Source: Pseudomonas sp. MPC6
Lineage (GTDB): Bacteria > Pseudomonadota > Gammaproteobacteria > Pseudomonadales > Pseudomonadaceae
NCBI RefSeq assembly: GCF_006094435.1
Contig: NZ_CP034783.1
Coordinates: forward strand, 709,001-773,000
Direction: 5' to 3'
Length of the DNA stretch: 64,000 nucleotides
Shown: piece after piece, positions 19,762-27,786 of the stretch
How positions within the stretch are numbered: the first letter of the stretch is position 1
How the letters are laid out: every line of letters begins with the position of its first letter
Program-made: the position numbers and the translations under genes
The notes under the pieces: model-generated
Databases searched by the model: none
The model's input: the letters and a program-made list of their open reading frames with translations, nothing else
Told to the model about the DNA's origin: nothing

Positions 19762-20550
19762 GTGAACAGTAAACACATCGATCTGCTGGATTTCAGCGTG
19801 CTACCGGCCCCGGTCTATTTCCGCTACGCCGACTTCAACTCCCACGAGTACGCCTCGGCCCACCGTCATCCGTGGGGTACCCTCGAGTATTCGGCCAATG
19901 GTGTGATGCACATGGAGATCGGCCGCACCCGCTTCATGTCGCCACCGCAGTACGCGGTGTGGGTGCCGCCGCAGGTCGAGCACAGTTTCCGCAGCAATCA
20001 GCCGATCAACTACCGCGCGGTCTGTCTGGCACCCCTGCTATGTCGTGACCTGCCACAACAGGCCTGCACCCTGGCGATCAGCGATATTCTGAAGGCGATT
20101 CTCAAGGACTTCGCCACGCGGGATGTGAAGATTCCCGAGTGCGACGCCGACAAACGTCTGGCTCAGGTGCTGGTGGATCAACTGCAACTGGCCCCGGTGC
20201 ATGAGTGCTATTTGCCCTACGCCAGCAGCCCGGGATTGCTCGGCATTCTGGAAGCCATGCACGCCGAACCTGGAGATCATCGCCCCCTTGCAGACTGGGC
20301 CGCGCAAATCCATGTCAGTGAACGCACGCTGGCGCGCCAGTTCGTGCGCGAGTTGGGCATGAGTTTTGGCGAGTGGCGCCAGCGGTTGCGCTTTCTGGCG
20401 GCGATTGAAGCGCTGGACAGCCATCGCAGCATCCAGGAAATCGCCTTCGATATGGGCTACAGCACTGGGTCGGCGTTTATCGCGATGTTTCAACGCCAGT
20501 CCGGATGCACGCCGGAGCAGTATCGACGCAGCCAGCTGGAGAGCCGATGA
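19762..20550 (+). CDS. AraC-family transcriptional regulator
   Basis: 262 residues. An N-terminal cupin (HRHPWGTLEYSANGVMHMEIG, residues 34-54) is followed by an AraC double HTH (about residues 160-258): LADWAAQIHVSERTLARQFVRELG and IQEIAFDMGYSTGSAFIAMFQRQSGCTPEQYR. The start is a GTG at 19762 with only a weak ribosome-binding site. The divergent EamA gene is the likely target. Confidence 0.88.
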   Translation: MNSKHIDLLDFSVLPAPVYFRYADFNSHEYASAHRHPWGTLEYSANGVMHMEIGRTRFMSPPQYAVWVPPQVEHSFRSNQPINYRAVCLAPLLCRDLPQQACTLAISDILKAILKDFATRDVKIPECDADKRLAQVLVDQLQLAPVHECYLPYASSPGLLGILEAMHAEPGDHRPLADWAAQIHVSERTLARQFVRELGMSFGEWRQRLRFLAAIEALDSHRSIQEIAFDMGYSTGSAFIAMFQRQSGCTPEQYRRSQLESR

Positions 20551-20622
20551 AGGTGTAACAGGAGTTGTCTACACTGCAGAGCGAGGCCGCGCCCCTCGCT
20601 GCGGCAACAAGGAGAAAACTCC

Positions 20623-20928
20623 ATGAAGATGTTGCATGTCCCTTTGTTGATGATCGGTGTACTGATGTGCGCCCAGAGTTTCGCCGCCACTGACCAACAG
20701 AACAAGATGACCACTTGCAACGCCGACGCCACCGCCAAAAGCCTCAAGGGCGATGAACGCAAGGCCTTCATGAGCACCTGCCTCAAAGCGGCGCCGGCAG
20801 CGGAGGCCGCCAAACCCATGACTCCCCAGCAACAAAAGATGAAAACCTGCAACGCCGATGCCGCGACTAAAGCCCTCAAGGGTGATGAGCGCAAGGCGTT
20901 CATGAGTGACTGTCTGAAGAAAAAATAA
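20623..20928 (+). CDS. psiF: PsiF-repeat exported protein
   Basis: 101 residues. A signal peptide (1-21, ending AQSFA) is followed by two PsiF repeats: KMTTCNADATAKSLKGDERKAF(M) and KMKTCNADAATKALKGDERKAF(M), each ending in a conserved Cys. PsiF is known as phosphate-starvation-inducible, and its molecular role is undefined. The ATG follows AAGGAG. Confidence 0.9.
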   Translation: MKMLHVPLLMIGVLMCAQSFAATDQQNKMTTCNADATAKSLKGDERKAFMSTCLKAAPAAEAAKPMTPQQQKMKTCNADAATKALKGDERKAFMSDCLKKK

Positions 20929-20970
20929 TCGACTGGGGGCGAGATATTTGCGGTGACTGTACTGGCCCCA

Positions 20971-21061
20971 TCGCGGGCAAGTCCGCTCCCACAGGGGTCT
21001 CGAATGTCTGCACATTCTTTGTTCAGCACAGATACCGTGTGGGAGCGGGCTTGCCCGCGAT
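20971..21061. repeat. REPIN, GTGGGAGCGGGCTTGCCCGCG class
   Basis: TCGCGGGCAAGTCCGCTCCCACAGG at the left is mirrored by CGTGTGGGAGCGGGCTTGCCCGCGA at the right, across about 40 bases. It lies between psiF and the permease gene. Confidence 0.9.
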
Positions 21062-21176
21062 GAGTCCTGAAAGATTACTGAAAGTCCCACTAAGGTCAGA
21101 CCCACACAATCCCTAGTGCTGTCACCGGAACGCTGGCAGACTGCCAATCCTTTTACGCCGTTCGTTTTGAGGCTGT

Positions 21177-22190
21177 ATGCCAACGTTTTCTCAACGCCAA
21201 GTCTTGCTGATAATCAGTTGGGTCATCATCTTTGGTGGTTTGCTGCTGGTGATCCCGTTGCGACTGCTGCCCAGCCTGTTGGCCGGTCTGTTGGTGTTCG
21301 AACTGGTCAATATGCTCACCCCGCAGTTACAGCGGCTGATCGAAGGCCGGCGTGCGCGCTGGCTGGCGGTGGCGTTGCTGGGCACATTAGTGGTGAGCGT
21401 GCTGGCGTTGATCTTTGCCGGCGCCATCAGTTTTCTGCTGCACGAGGCGGAAAACCCTGGGGCTTCCCTCGACAAATTCATGGGCGTGGTCGACCGGGCG
21501 CGCGGGCAACTTCCGCCGTTCATCGATGCCTATCTGCCTGCCAGTGCCGCCGAATTCCGCGTGGCGATCGGCGAGTGGATGAGCAAGCACCTGAGCGACT
21601 TGCAACTGGTGGGCAAGGACGCGGCGCACATGTTCGTGACGCTGCTGATCGGCATGGTGCTGGGCGCGATCATTGCCTTGCAGCGGGTGCCGGACGTGAC
21701 TAAGCGCAAGCCTCTGGCCGCCGCCCTGTTCGATCGTCTGCACCTGCTGGTCCAGGCGTTTCGTAACATCGTGTTCGCCCAGATCAAGATTTCCCTGCTC
21801 AATACCTTCTTCACCGGGATTTTCCTGGCGGTGGTCCTGCCGATGTTCGGCATCAAGCTGCCACTGACCAAGACCCTGATCGTGCTGACCTTCCTGCTCG
21901 GCCTGTTGCCGGTGATCGGCAACCTGATGTCGAATACCCTGATCACCATCGTCGGTTTGTCGCTGTCGATCTGGGTGGCGGTGGCGGCGCTGGGTTACCT
22001 GATCGTTATCCACAAGCTCGAATACTTTCTCAATGCGCGCATAGTTGGCGGGCAGATCAGTGCCAAGTCGTGGGAGTTGCTCTTGGCAATGCTGGTGTTC
22101 GAGGCCGCGTTCGGCCTGCCGGGGGTGGTGGCGGGGCCGATTTATTATGCGTATTTGAAGAGTGAGTTGAAGCAGGTGGGGATGGTTTGA
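21177..22190 (+). CDS. AI-2E-family permease (YdiK/PerM-like)
   Basis: 337 residues with eight or so hydrophobic segments. Family features are the long soluble loop after helix 3, the block VFAQIKISLLNTFFTGIFLAVVLPMFGI, and the end LPGVVAGPIYYAYLKSEL. The family includes TqsA and YdiK. Despite the name, most members are not proven autoinducer-2 exporters, so the substrate is open. The start at 21177 is preceded by a weak GAGG. Confidence 0.85.
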   Translation: MPTFSQRQVLLIISWVIIFGGLLLVIPLRLLPSLLAGLLVFELVNMLTPQLQRLIEGRRARWLAVALLGTLVVSVLALIFAGAISFLLHEAENPGASLDKFMGVVDRARGQLPPFIDAYLPASAAEFRVAIGEWMSKHLSDLQLVGKDAAHMFVTLLIGMVLGAIIALQRVPDVTKRKPLAAALFDRLHLLVQAFRNIVFAQIKISLLNTFFTGIFLAVVLPMFGIKLPLTKTLIVLTFLLGLLPVIGNLMSNTLITIVGLSLSIWVAVAALGYLIVIHKLEYFLNARIVGGQISAKSWELLLAMLVFEAAFGLPGVVAGPIYYAYLKSELKQVGMV

Positions 22191-22207
22191 TCAGGTATTG
22201 ATCTGAC

Positions 22208-22237
22208 TGTGGCGAGGGAGCAAGCTCCCTCGCCACA
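22208..22237. repeat. Perfect 14-bp palindrome (P. fluorescens REP class GGCGAGGGAGC)
   Basis: TGTGGCGAGGGAGC-AA-GCTCCCTCGCCACA is a perfect palindrome lying between two convergent gene ends. It could serve as a transcript-end hairpin for either. Confidence 0.85.
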
Positions 22238-22248
22238 GGTCTTTCAGG

Positions 22249-23523
22249 TCAATCCATCGTGCCGTAACGCTTGGCCGCTTCAATAGCCAACCCACTGCCG
22301 ATGCTGCCAAAAATGTTCCCCTCCACATGCCGCGCATTCGGCAACATCGCCGAAACACTGCCGCGCAGCGCCGGAATCCCGCTCGAGCCACCGGTGAAGA
22401 ACACCGTATCCACCTGATCGACCCGCACATTCGCATCGTTGAGCAACTTCGTGACGCTGTTGCGCACGCGCTCGAGCAGGTTGTCGATGGCCGATTCGAA
22501 CAGCGCCCGGCTCAGCTCCACGCTCAGCCCCGGCTCGATGCGGTCCAGTGGCACATGCCGGCTGTCGGCGTGGGTCAGCTGAATCTTGGTTTCTTCCACT
22601 TCCATGGCCAGCCAATGCCCGGCGCGCTGGTCGATCAGCTTGAACAGGCGGTCGATGCCGCCCGTGTCTTCGATGTCGTAGCGCATGCTGCCCAGTGCCA
22701 GGGTGGACTTCTGCGAGTACACCGAGTTGATGGTGTGCCAGGTCGCCAGGTTCATGTGGTGGCTGGTGGGCATGTAGGCGCCACTCTTCATGCGGCTGCC
22801 GTAGCCGAACAGCGGCATCAGGCCCTGCAGGCTCAGTTGCTTGTCGAAATCGGTCCCGCCGATGTGCACGCCGCCGGTGGCGAGGATGTCGTCGTGACGA
22901 TTGTCGTGGTTGCGGCGCTCGGGCGACAGGCGCACCAGCGAGAAGTCGGAGGTACCACCGCCGATGTCGACGATCAGCACCAGCTCTTCCTTTTCGATGG
23001 TCGACTCATAGTCGAACGCCGCCGCAATCGGTTCGTACTGGAACGACACATCCTTGAAACCGATGGCGCGGGCCACATCCACCAGGGTGTTTTCCGCTTC
23101 CTGGTCGGCCATTTCATCGTCGTCGACGAAGAACACCGGACGACCCAGCACCACTTCATCGAACTCCCGACCGGCGGCCGTTTCCGCGCGTTTCTTCAAT
23201 TGGCCGATGAACAGCCCGAGCAGGTCCTTGAACGGCATCGCGGTACCGAGGACACTGGTGTCGTGCTTGATCAGCTTGGAGCCCAGCAGGCTCTTGAGCG
23301 AGCGCATCAGGCGGCCTTCGTAGCCTTCGAGGTACTCGTGCAGCGCCAGCCGGCCGTACACCGGGCGACGTTCTTCCATGTTGAAGAACACCACTGACGG
23401 CAGGGTGATCTTGTCGTCCTCCAGCGCGATCAGCGTTTCCATGCCGGGGCGCAGCCAGCCGACGGTGGAGTTGGATGTGCCGAAGTCGATACCACAGGCA
23501 CGGGCTGGAGATGCGTTTTTCAT
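22249..23523 (-). CDS. yegD: YegD-like Hsp70-family ATPase
   Basis: 424 residues. The actin/Hsp70 fold has the phosphate-1 motif CGIDFGTSNSTVGWLRPG, the phosphate-2 motif LVLIVDIGGGTSDFSLVRL and the adenosine motif TVFFTGGSSGIPALRGSV. It ends without the Hsp70 substrate-binding domain, as in YegD. It is adjacent and divergent to cbpA-cbpM, which suggests a shared chaperone theme but not a proven partnership. Start: MKNASPARACG at 23523 is preferred over an open extension of 15 codons. Confidence 0.88.
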   Translation of the reverse strand: MKNASPARACGIDFGTSNSTVGWLRPGMETLIALEDDKITLPSVVFFNMEERRPVYGRLALHEYLEGYEGRLMRSLKSLLGSKLIKHDTSVLGTAMPFKDLLGLFIGQLKKRAETAAGREFDEVVLGRPVFFVDDDEMADQEAENTLVDVARAIGFKDVSFQYEPIAAAFDYESTIEKEELVLIVDIGGGTSDFSLVRLSPERRNHDNRHDDILATGGVHIGGTDFDKQLSLQGLMPLFGYGSRMKSGAYMPTSHHMNLATWHTINSVYSQKSTLALGSMRYDIEDTGGIDRLFKLIDQRAGHWLAMEVEETKIQLTHADSRHVPLDRIEPGLSVELSRALFESAIDNLLERVRNSVTKLLNDANVRVDQVDTVFFTGGSSGIPALRGSVSAMLPNARHVEGNIFGSIGSGLAIEAAKRYGTMD

Positions 23524-23821
23524 GTCTTTCAGGTTCCGGTTAAAAAACGGCCGCGCAGTGTATGTCACTGCGGCACAGATTCGAAGGCCGACTATCCGCT
23601 AAATCTCAGCTATTAGCGCCTTGAAAGACTATCCTTTGCCCCAAACTTGTCTGCATTGGGCCTGGCAGCCACCGGACGGTCGCAAGAACCGCCCACTGCT
23701 GCCGATAAACTTCTGATGCGCCGCCCGGTCACAATCTTGAGATCGGTCAAACCCGGTGATGCAAATCAAGTGCATGCTCTGGCAGGTGGCGCGATATCGA
23801 TAACGGATGGTGACTCCCACG

Positions 23822-24769
23822 ATGGACTTCAAAGATTATTACAAGATTCTCGGTGTGGAACCGACTGCGGACGATAAGACGATCAAGGCGGCTTATCGCA
23901 AGCTGGCGCGCAAATACCACCCCGATGTCAGCAAGGAAAAGGACGCCGAAGCCAAATTCAAGGATGCGTCGGAAGCCTATGAAGCGCTGAAAAGCGCCGA
24001 CAAACGCGCCGAATACGACGATTTGCGCAAATACGGCCAGCACGGCCAACCGTTCCAGGGGCCGCCGGGTTGGCAGGGACGAGGCGCTGGCGGTTTCGGT
24101 GGTGGTCAGGACACGGGCGATTTTTCGGATTTCTTCAGTTCGATCTTCGGCGGCCGTGGACCTGGTTTTGAGGGTGGACAGTCGCGTCGCAGCACCGGAC
24201 GTCGAGGGCAAGACGTGGAAATGGAATTACCGGTTTTTCTGGAAGAAACCCTCTCGAACGAGTCGAAGAAGGTCAGCTTCCAGGTGCCGCAGTACAACGC
24301 TGCGGGCCAGCATGTCAGCAACACCAGCAAAAGCCTGAACGTGAAGATCCCGGCCGGCGTGGCCGACGGCGAGCGTATCCGCCTCAAGGGCCAGGGTGCA
24401 CCGGGTGTCGGTGGCGGCGCCAATGGCGACCTGTACCTGATCATCCGTTTTGCGCCGCACCCGAAATACGATGTGGAAGGCGAGAACCTGATCATCACGC
24501 TGCCACTGGCTCCTTGGGAGCTGGCGCTGGGCACTGAAGTCGCGGTGCCGACCCTGACCGGCAGAATCAATCTGAAGGTCCCGGCTGGCAGCCAGAACGG
24601 CCAGCGCATGCGCGCCAAAGGTCATGGCCTGATGAACAAGACCGGCGAGCGCGGTTACCTGTTCGTGCAACTCAAGGCCGTCATGCCTAAAACCTCGGAC
24701 GACGAGGTCAAGGCGCTGTGGCAGGAACTGGCGAAAAAAGCCGCTTTCAATCCACGAGAAAACTTCTGA
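23822..24769 (+). CDS. cbpA: Curved-DNA-binding J-domain co-chaperone CbpA
   Basis: 315 residues. The J-domain (1-70) contains KYHPDVSKE with the HPD motif that stimulates DnaK. A Gly/Phe-rich linker (about 75-125) follows, then two C-terminal beta domains ([22 protein letters not shown] and later [19 protein letters not shown]) without a zinc finger. This is the CbpA rather than DnaJ layout. It is also reported as a curved-DNA-binding protein. The ATG at 23822 is chosen as [12 protein letters not shown]. cbpM follows 23 bases later. Confidence 0.94.
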   Translation: MDFKDYYKILGVEPTADDKTIKAAYRKLARKYHPDVSKEKDAEAKFKDASEAYEALKSADKRAEYDDLRKYGQHGQPFQGPPGWQGRGAGGFGGGQDTGDFSDFFSSIFGGRGPGFEGGQSRRSTGRRGQDVEMELPVFLEETLSNESKKVSFQVPQYNAAGQHVSNTSKSLNVKIPAGVADGERIRLKGQGAPGVGGGANGDLYLIIRFAPHPKYDVEGENLIITLPLAPWELALGTEVAVPTLTGRINLKVPAGSQNGQRMRAKGHGLMNKTGERGYLFVQLKAVMPKTSDDEVKALWQELAKKAAFNPRENF

Positions 24770-24792
24770 TCCAAGAGACGGAGTAGCCCACC

Positions 24793-25098
24793 ATGAGCAG
24801 CCCCCTGATCGTTCAACTGGACATGGCAGAATTCTGTGAGGCGACCGATTTGTCGGACGTCTACGTGATCGAAATCGTCGAACACGGCATCCTCGAACCT
24901 CAGGGCGCGCAGCCCAAGGATTGGCGTTTCAACGATTATGAGCTGGCGCTGGCCAAGCGTGCCGCCAAGCTGCGGCACGACCTGGAGCTGGAGTGGGAAG
25001 GTGTTGCCCTGGCGCTGGATTTGCTTGAAGAAGTCCAGCAGCTACGGGCGGAGAATCGGATGTTGAAGCAGCGGTTGGGGCGGTTGGTGGTGGAGTAG
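24793..25098 (+). CDS. cbpM: CbpA modulator CbpM
   Basis: 101 residues. MerR-like N-terminal helices (LDMAEFCEATDLSDVYVIEIVEHGILEPQG) are followed by a helical C-terminus with the coiled-coil-like LALDLLEEVQQLRAENRMLKQRLGRLV. CbpM binds the CbpA J-domain and inhibits its co-chaperone and DNA-binding activities. The start follows GGAG. Confidence 0.93.
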   Translation: MSSPLIVQLDMAEFCEATDLSDVYVIEIVEHGILEPQGAQPKDWRFNDYELALAKRAAKLRHDLELEWEGVALALDLLEEVQQLRAENRMLKQRLGRLVVE

Positions 25099-25156
25099 CG
25101 AAATGGTTAGACTCCTGACCGAACTTTAGAAACTCGGCTTACAGTCGCATAGTGAT

Positions 25157-26191
25157 TCAGAATTCATTAAGCATGCGGTTGACTCGACTTGCTATGGAAC
25201 CGCCTTGCCTTCTTATCTCAGCTTGCCTAGCTCTCGGTGCGCGCCCCTCTTGTATCAGTCGGTTATTCAACGTTAGTATCTGATCGTTGACTAGCGCCCT
25301 TCGCATTTCCTCCCGAGTATCCGCAAAGCCTGGGTCTCGCTCTTGTATTTGAGACACTCTAATTCTCGGATTTATGTTCGTTGAATCTCCACCACCCCGA
25401 ACCGGTTCTCGAGGGCTTGTGACCATTTGGCCACTGCTATTACGGCGTGTCACTGTTACTTCCCCTTTGCTATTTTTATGCACTCCTTCCTTTTGATTCG
25501 AGGGCTTGGATGGACCGGCTTTTAGATTTGGGTTTTCTAGAGCGCTTGGGCTGTTTGGTCCGAAAGGATCACTAGCTCTCGCAGAGTCGTATCCAGCAGG
25601 ACTCGGACGCCCATGATTATAGGAGGTTTGTCGCGGAAGGCCGTTACGTGGCCCTGGTGCTCCACCGACCACAAGTGCTGATTCGAAGAACCCCGATAGC
25701 CCTTGCCCTGTTTCAGGGCGCATTTCCCCCATTCCAGACGGAACATAGGCGATACCTTTTCGCCCCGTCTGCTCGGCGCCACCAAAGAAAAAATCAAATG
25801 CACGGGAAAAAAATTTGCCTGCTTTCATGTGTCCGGTCGGATCCGAAGAATTCACCGGATCCCCCACGCAATACATATATGCATTCAATCCGCCTCTCCC
25901 AAACGGGCTCCAGCTGTCCGGGCTATGAAAACGCATCAATGTCGGGTTGTAAGCCCGGTAGCCATTGCCCAGCAAATACCAGCCGAGGCGCGGCTCGCGC
26001 AATTCACCGTTGAACCCGATGTTCGTCGCTACATCTTGATGCGCGGACTGCTGGCCGTAGGCGGAATAAGCGATGGCATTAGATTTGCCACTTGCGACTT
26101 CAGCGAGTATCGAGTTTTTATTGTCGGCAGCCAGCAGGACAGTGCGCGACTGTTGTGCGGACGCTTGGTTATCAGCAGGTAACTGAGGCAT
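25157..26191 (-). CDS. Orphan RHS repeat-associated core protein with a variable C-terminal tip
   Basis: 344 residues. Residues about 15-120 are the conserved RHS end: a LLAADNKNSIL lead, GFNGELREPRLGWYLLGNGYRAYNP, LMRFHSPDSWSPFGRGGLNAYMYC and GDPVNSSDPTGH, the usual junction to a variable tip. Residues about 121-344 are the tip: low-complexity Pro/Ser/Gly/Asn-rich linker, then a charged C-terminus (about 280-344) of unknown fold. None of the long YD-repeat shell is present. The ATG follows AAGGAAGG. The DNA of the tip is more AT-rich than cbpM next door. Small stand-alone RHS-core genes of this type are familiar in the P. fluorescens group. Confidence 0.82.
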   Translation of the reverse strand: MPQLPADNQASAQQSRTVLLAADNKNSILAEVASGKSNAIAYSAYGQQSAHQDVATNIGFNGELREPRLGWYLLGNGYRAYNPTLMRFHSPDSWSPFGRGGLNAYMYCVGDPVNSSDPTGHMKAGKFFSRAFDFFFGGAEQTGRKGIAYVPSGMGEMRPETGQGLSGFFESALVVGGAPGPRNGLPRQTSYNHGRPSPAGYDSARASDPFGPNSPSALENPNLKAGPSKPSNQKEGVHKNSKGEVTVTRRNSSGQMVTSPREPVRGGGDSTNINPRIRVSQIQERDPGFADTREEMRRALVNDQILTLNNRLIQEGRAPRARQAEIRRQGGSIASRVNRMLNEF

Positions 26192-26293
26192 GGCGCAGCC
26201 TTCCTTGGTGAGAGCGTTGATAGTGATCAGCGCTCCCAGTCTGACCCTGTTGCAAAGTGCCGGGAACTAGCAGAACTGATAGTCGGGCGCCCC

Positions 26294-26316
26294 CCCTGGC
26301 GCTGGATCTGCTGGAA
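26294..26316 (+). repeat. Possible decayed duplicate of the cbpM 3' region
   Basis: CCCTGGCGCTGGATCTGCTGGAA here matches 21 of 23 bases of cbpM (25007-25029), where it encodes ALALDLLE. Weaker similarity extends leftward to about 26210 with gaps. It lies upstream of the RHS gene, so cbpM-like sequence borders that gene on both sides. No open frame remains. Confidence 0.4.
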
Positions 26317-26408
26317 TAGGCCGGCAACTCCTGGCCAAGACCGCGCTCAACCATCGACGGATGGTCGAATCCAGCCTGCACCGGCCCTCCTACACAAGCG
26401 CCGTTGTT

Positions 26409-27533
26409 TCAGATTCGCCGGGGCAACACCACGGTAAACAGCGTGCCCTCGGCCTCACTGGAGCTGACCTCGATCGTCCCTGCATGGGCGTTGACCACTT
26501 CCTTGACGATAAACAAACCCAGTCCGAGGCTGGTTGACGGCTGGCCAAGTTCTTCGTCGGCACTGCGCACCAAAGGATCGAAGATGGTGCCAATGGCATT
26601 CTCGGGAATCGGCGTGCCGTGGTTGAGCACCGTGAGACGAACCGTATCTGGTTCGCCAATGAGCCTTATCGTCACATCCCGTTTGTTCGAACCATGCTGC
26701 AACGCATTGCCGATCAGGTTTTGCAGGAGTTGACCCAGGCGCCCTGCATCCCAGACGCCTCGGGTGTCTCCTGATACGTCGAGTATCGGATCGCACTCCG
26801 GGTTGCCGGCACAGGCTTCGGCGATCGCGGCATGGGCGGCGTCCGCCAGGTCCATCGGGACGGGTTCGATCGGCAGGCTCTTGCCCAGGCGACTGCGCAC
26901 CAGCTCCAGCAAATCGCCGACCATCACCGCCATGTGCCGCGCGCCGCGCTTGATGTTGATCGCGCAGGTCAGCGCATCGCCCTCGAGCGTCACCTTGCGC
27001 AGCAGCAGTTCGGTGGACATGCTCACCGCTTGCAACGGCGCGCGCAGGTCATGGCCGAGGATCGCCAGAAAGATGTCCCGCGAATGATTGACCTGTTCGG
27101 CATAGGCCGCGGTGGACTCGGCAAGGGCTTCGTCGATGGCTTCATTGAAGCGGATCATGTCCTGGAAATAGGTCATGTCCGGCGACTCCAGGCTGCCTAC
27201 CCACAGACGAATCACGCAGGCGCGCAAATGGCGGAACTCGGACGTCATCTGCACCAGATCGAACCCGACGTTGTGGCGCAGCTCTCCATGACAGGCCGCG
27301 GCCTCGTCCAGGCTCGGGGTTTTCTCCGGGCCTTCGCCTTTGGCTTTGGCCGCCTGTTCGCTGGCGGTCTGTGCCTTGCGCATATCGGCTGCCGCGGCGA
27401 GCAGGATCGACTTCGCGTGATCGCGCAATGTCGTGCGGTCCAGCGAATCGTCGGCGCTGATGGCATCGGCAAATGTTTCCCATTCATCAACGATACGATC
27501 TACGTGCTGCACAATGAATTCAGGTAAACGCAT
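26409..27533 (-). CDS. Sensor histidine kinase with RsbRD-like N-terminal domain
   Basis: 374 residues. The N-terminal helical region (MRLPEFIVQHVDRIVDEWETFA...) resembles RsbR-type input domains, with no membrane segments, so it is probably cytoplasmic. The HisKA dimerisation domain has the phospho-acceptor motif FLAILGHDLRAPLQAV. The HATPase domain has N-box LIGNALQHGS and G-box SLGLGLFIVKEVV. No response regulator gene is adjacent. The start at 27533 was chosen by family similarity; the ribosome-binding site is weak and the frame is open upstream to 27638. Confidence 0.86.
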   Translation of the reverse strand: MRLPEFIVQHVDRIVDEWETFADAISADDSLDRTTLRDHAKSILLAAAADMRKAQTASEQAAKAKGEGPEKTPSLDEAAACHGELRHNVGFDLVQMTSEFRHLRACVIRLWVGSLESPDMTYFQDMIRFNEAIDEALAESTAAYAEQVNHSRDIFLAILGHDLRAPLQAVSMSTELLLRKVTLEGDALTCAINIKRGARHMAVMVGDLLELVRSRLGKSLPIEPVPMDLADAAHAAIAEACAGNPECDPILDVSGDTRGVWDAGRLGQLLQNLIGNALQHGSNKRDVTIRLIGEPDTVRLTVLNHGTPIPENAIGTIFDPLVRSADEELGQPSTSLGLGLFIVKEVVNAHAGTIEVSSSEAEGTLFTVVLPRRI

Positions 27534-27786
27534 GACTGGGCATCTGCATGGCAATGATAGCCATTGAGTGTGGCGCATCCTGGCGCCTTTGTCGTGCCCC
27601 TGCCGCAAGCGCCGATGAAGCGGTATGGATGTGCACACAAGGTAGTAATTAATTATTTTTTCATGCTGTTAATTGAATGGTTATGACCGCTTGCCCAGCA
27701 GTGTCCGTTGTTTTTTTTCGATTTGTTGTTTCAGGTGTGTGGTGAGTAAATTGAAGGCTCAATTGAACTGCATACGGATATGCGAT

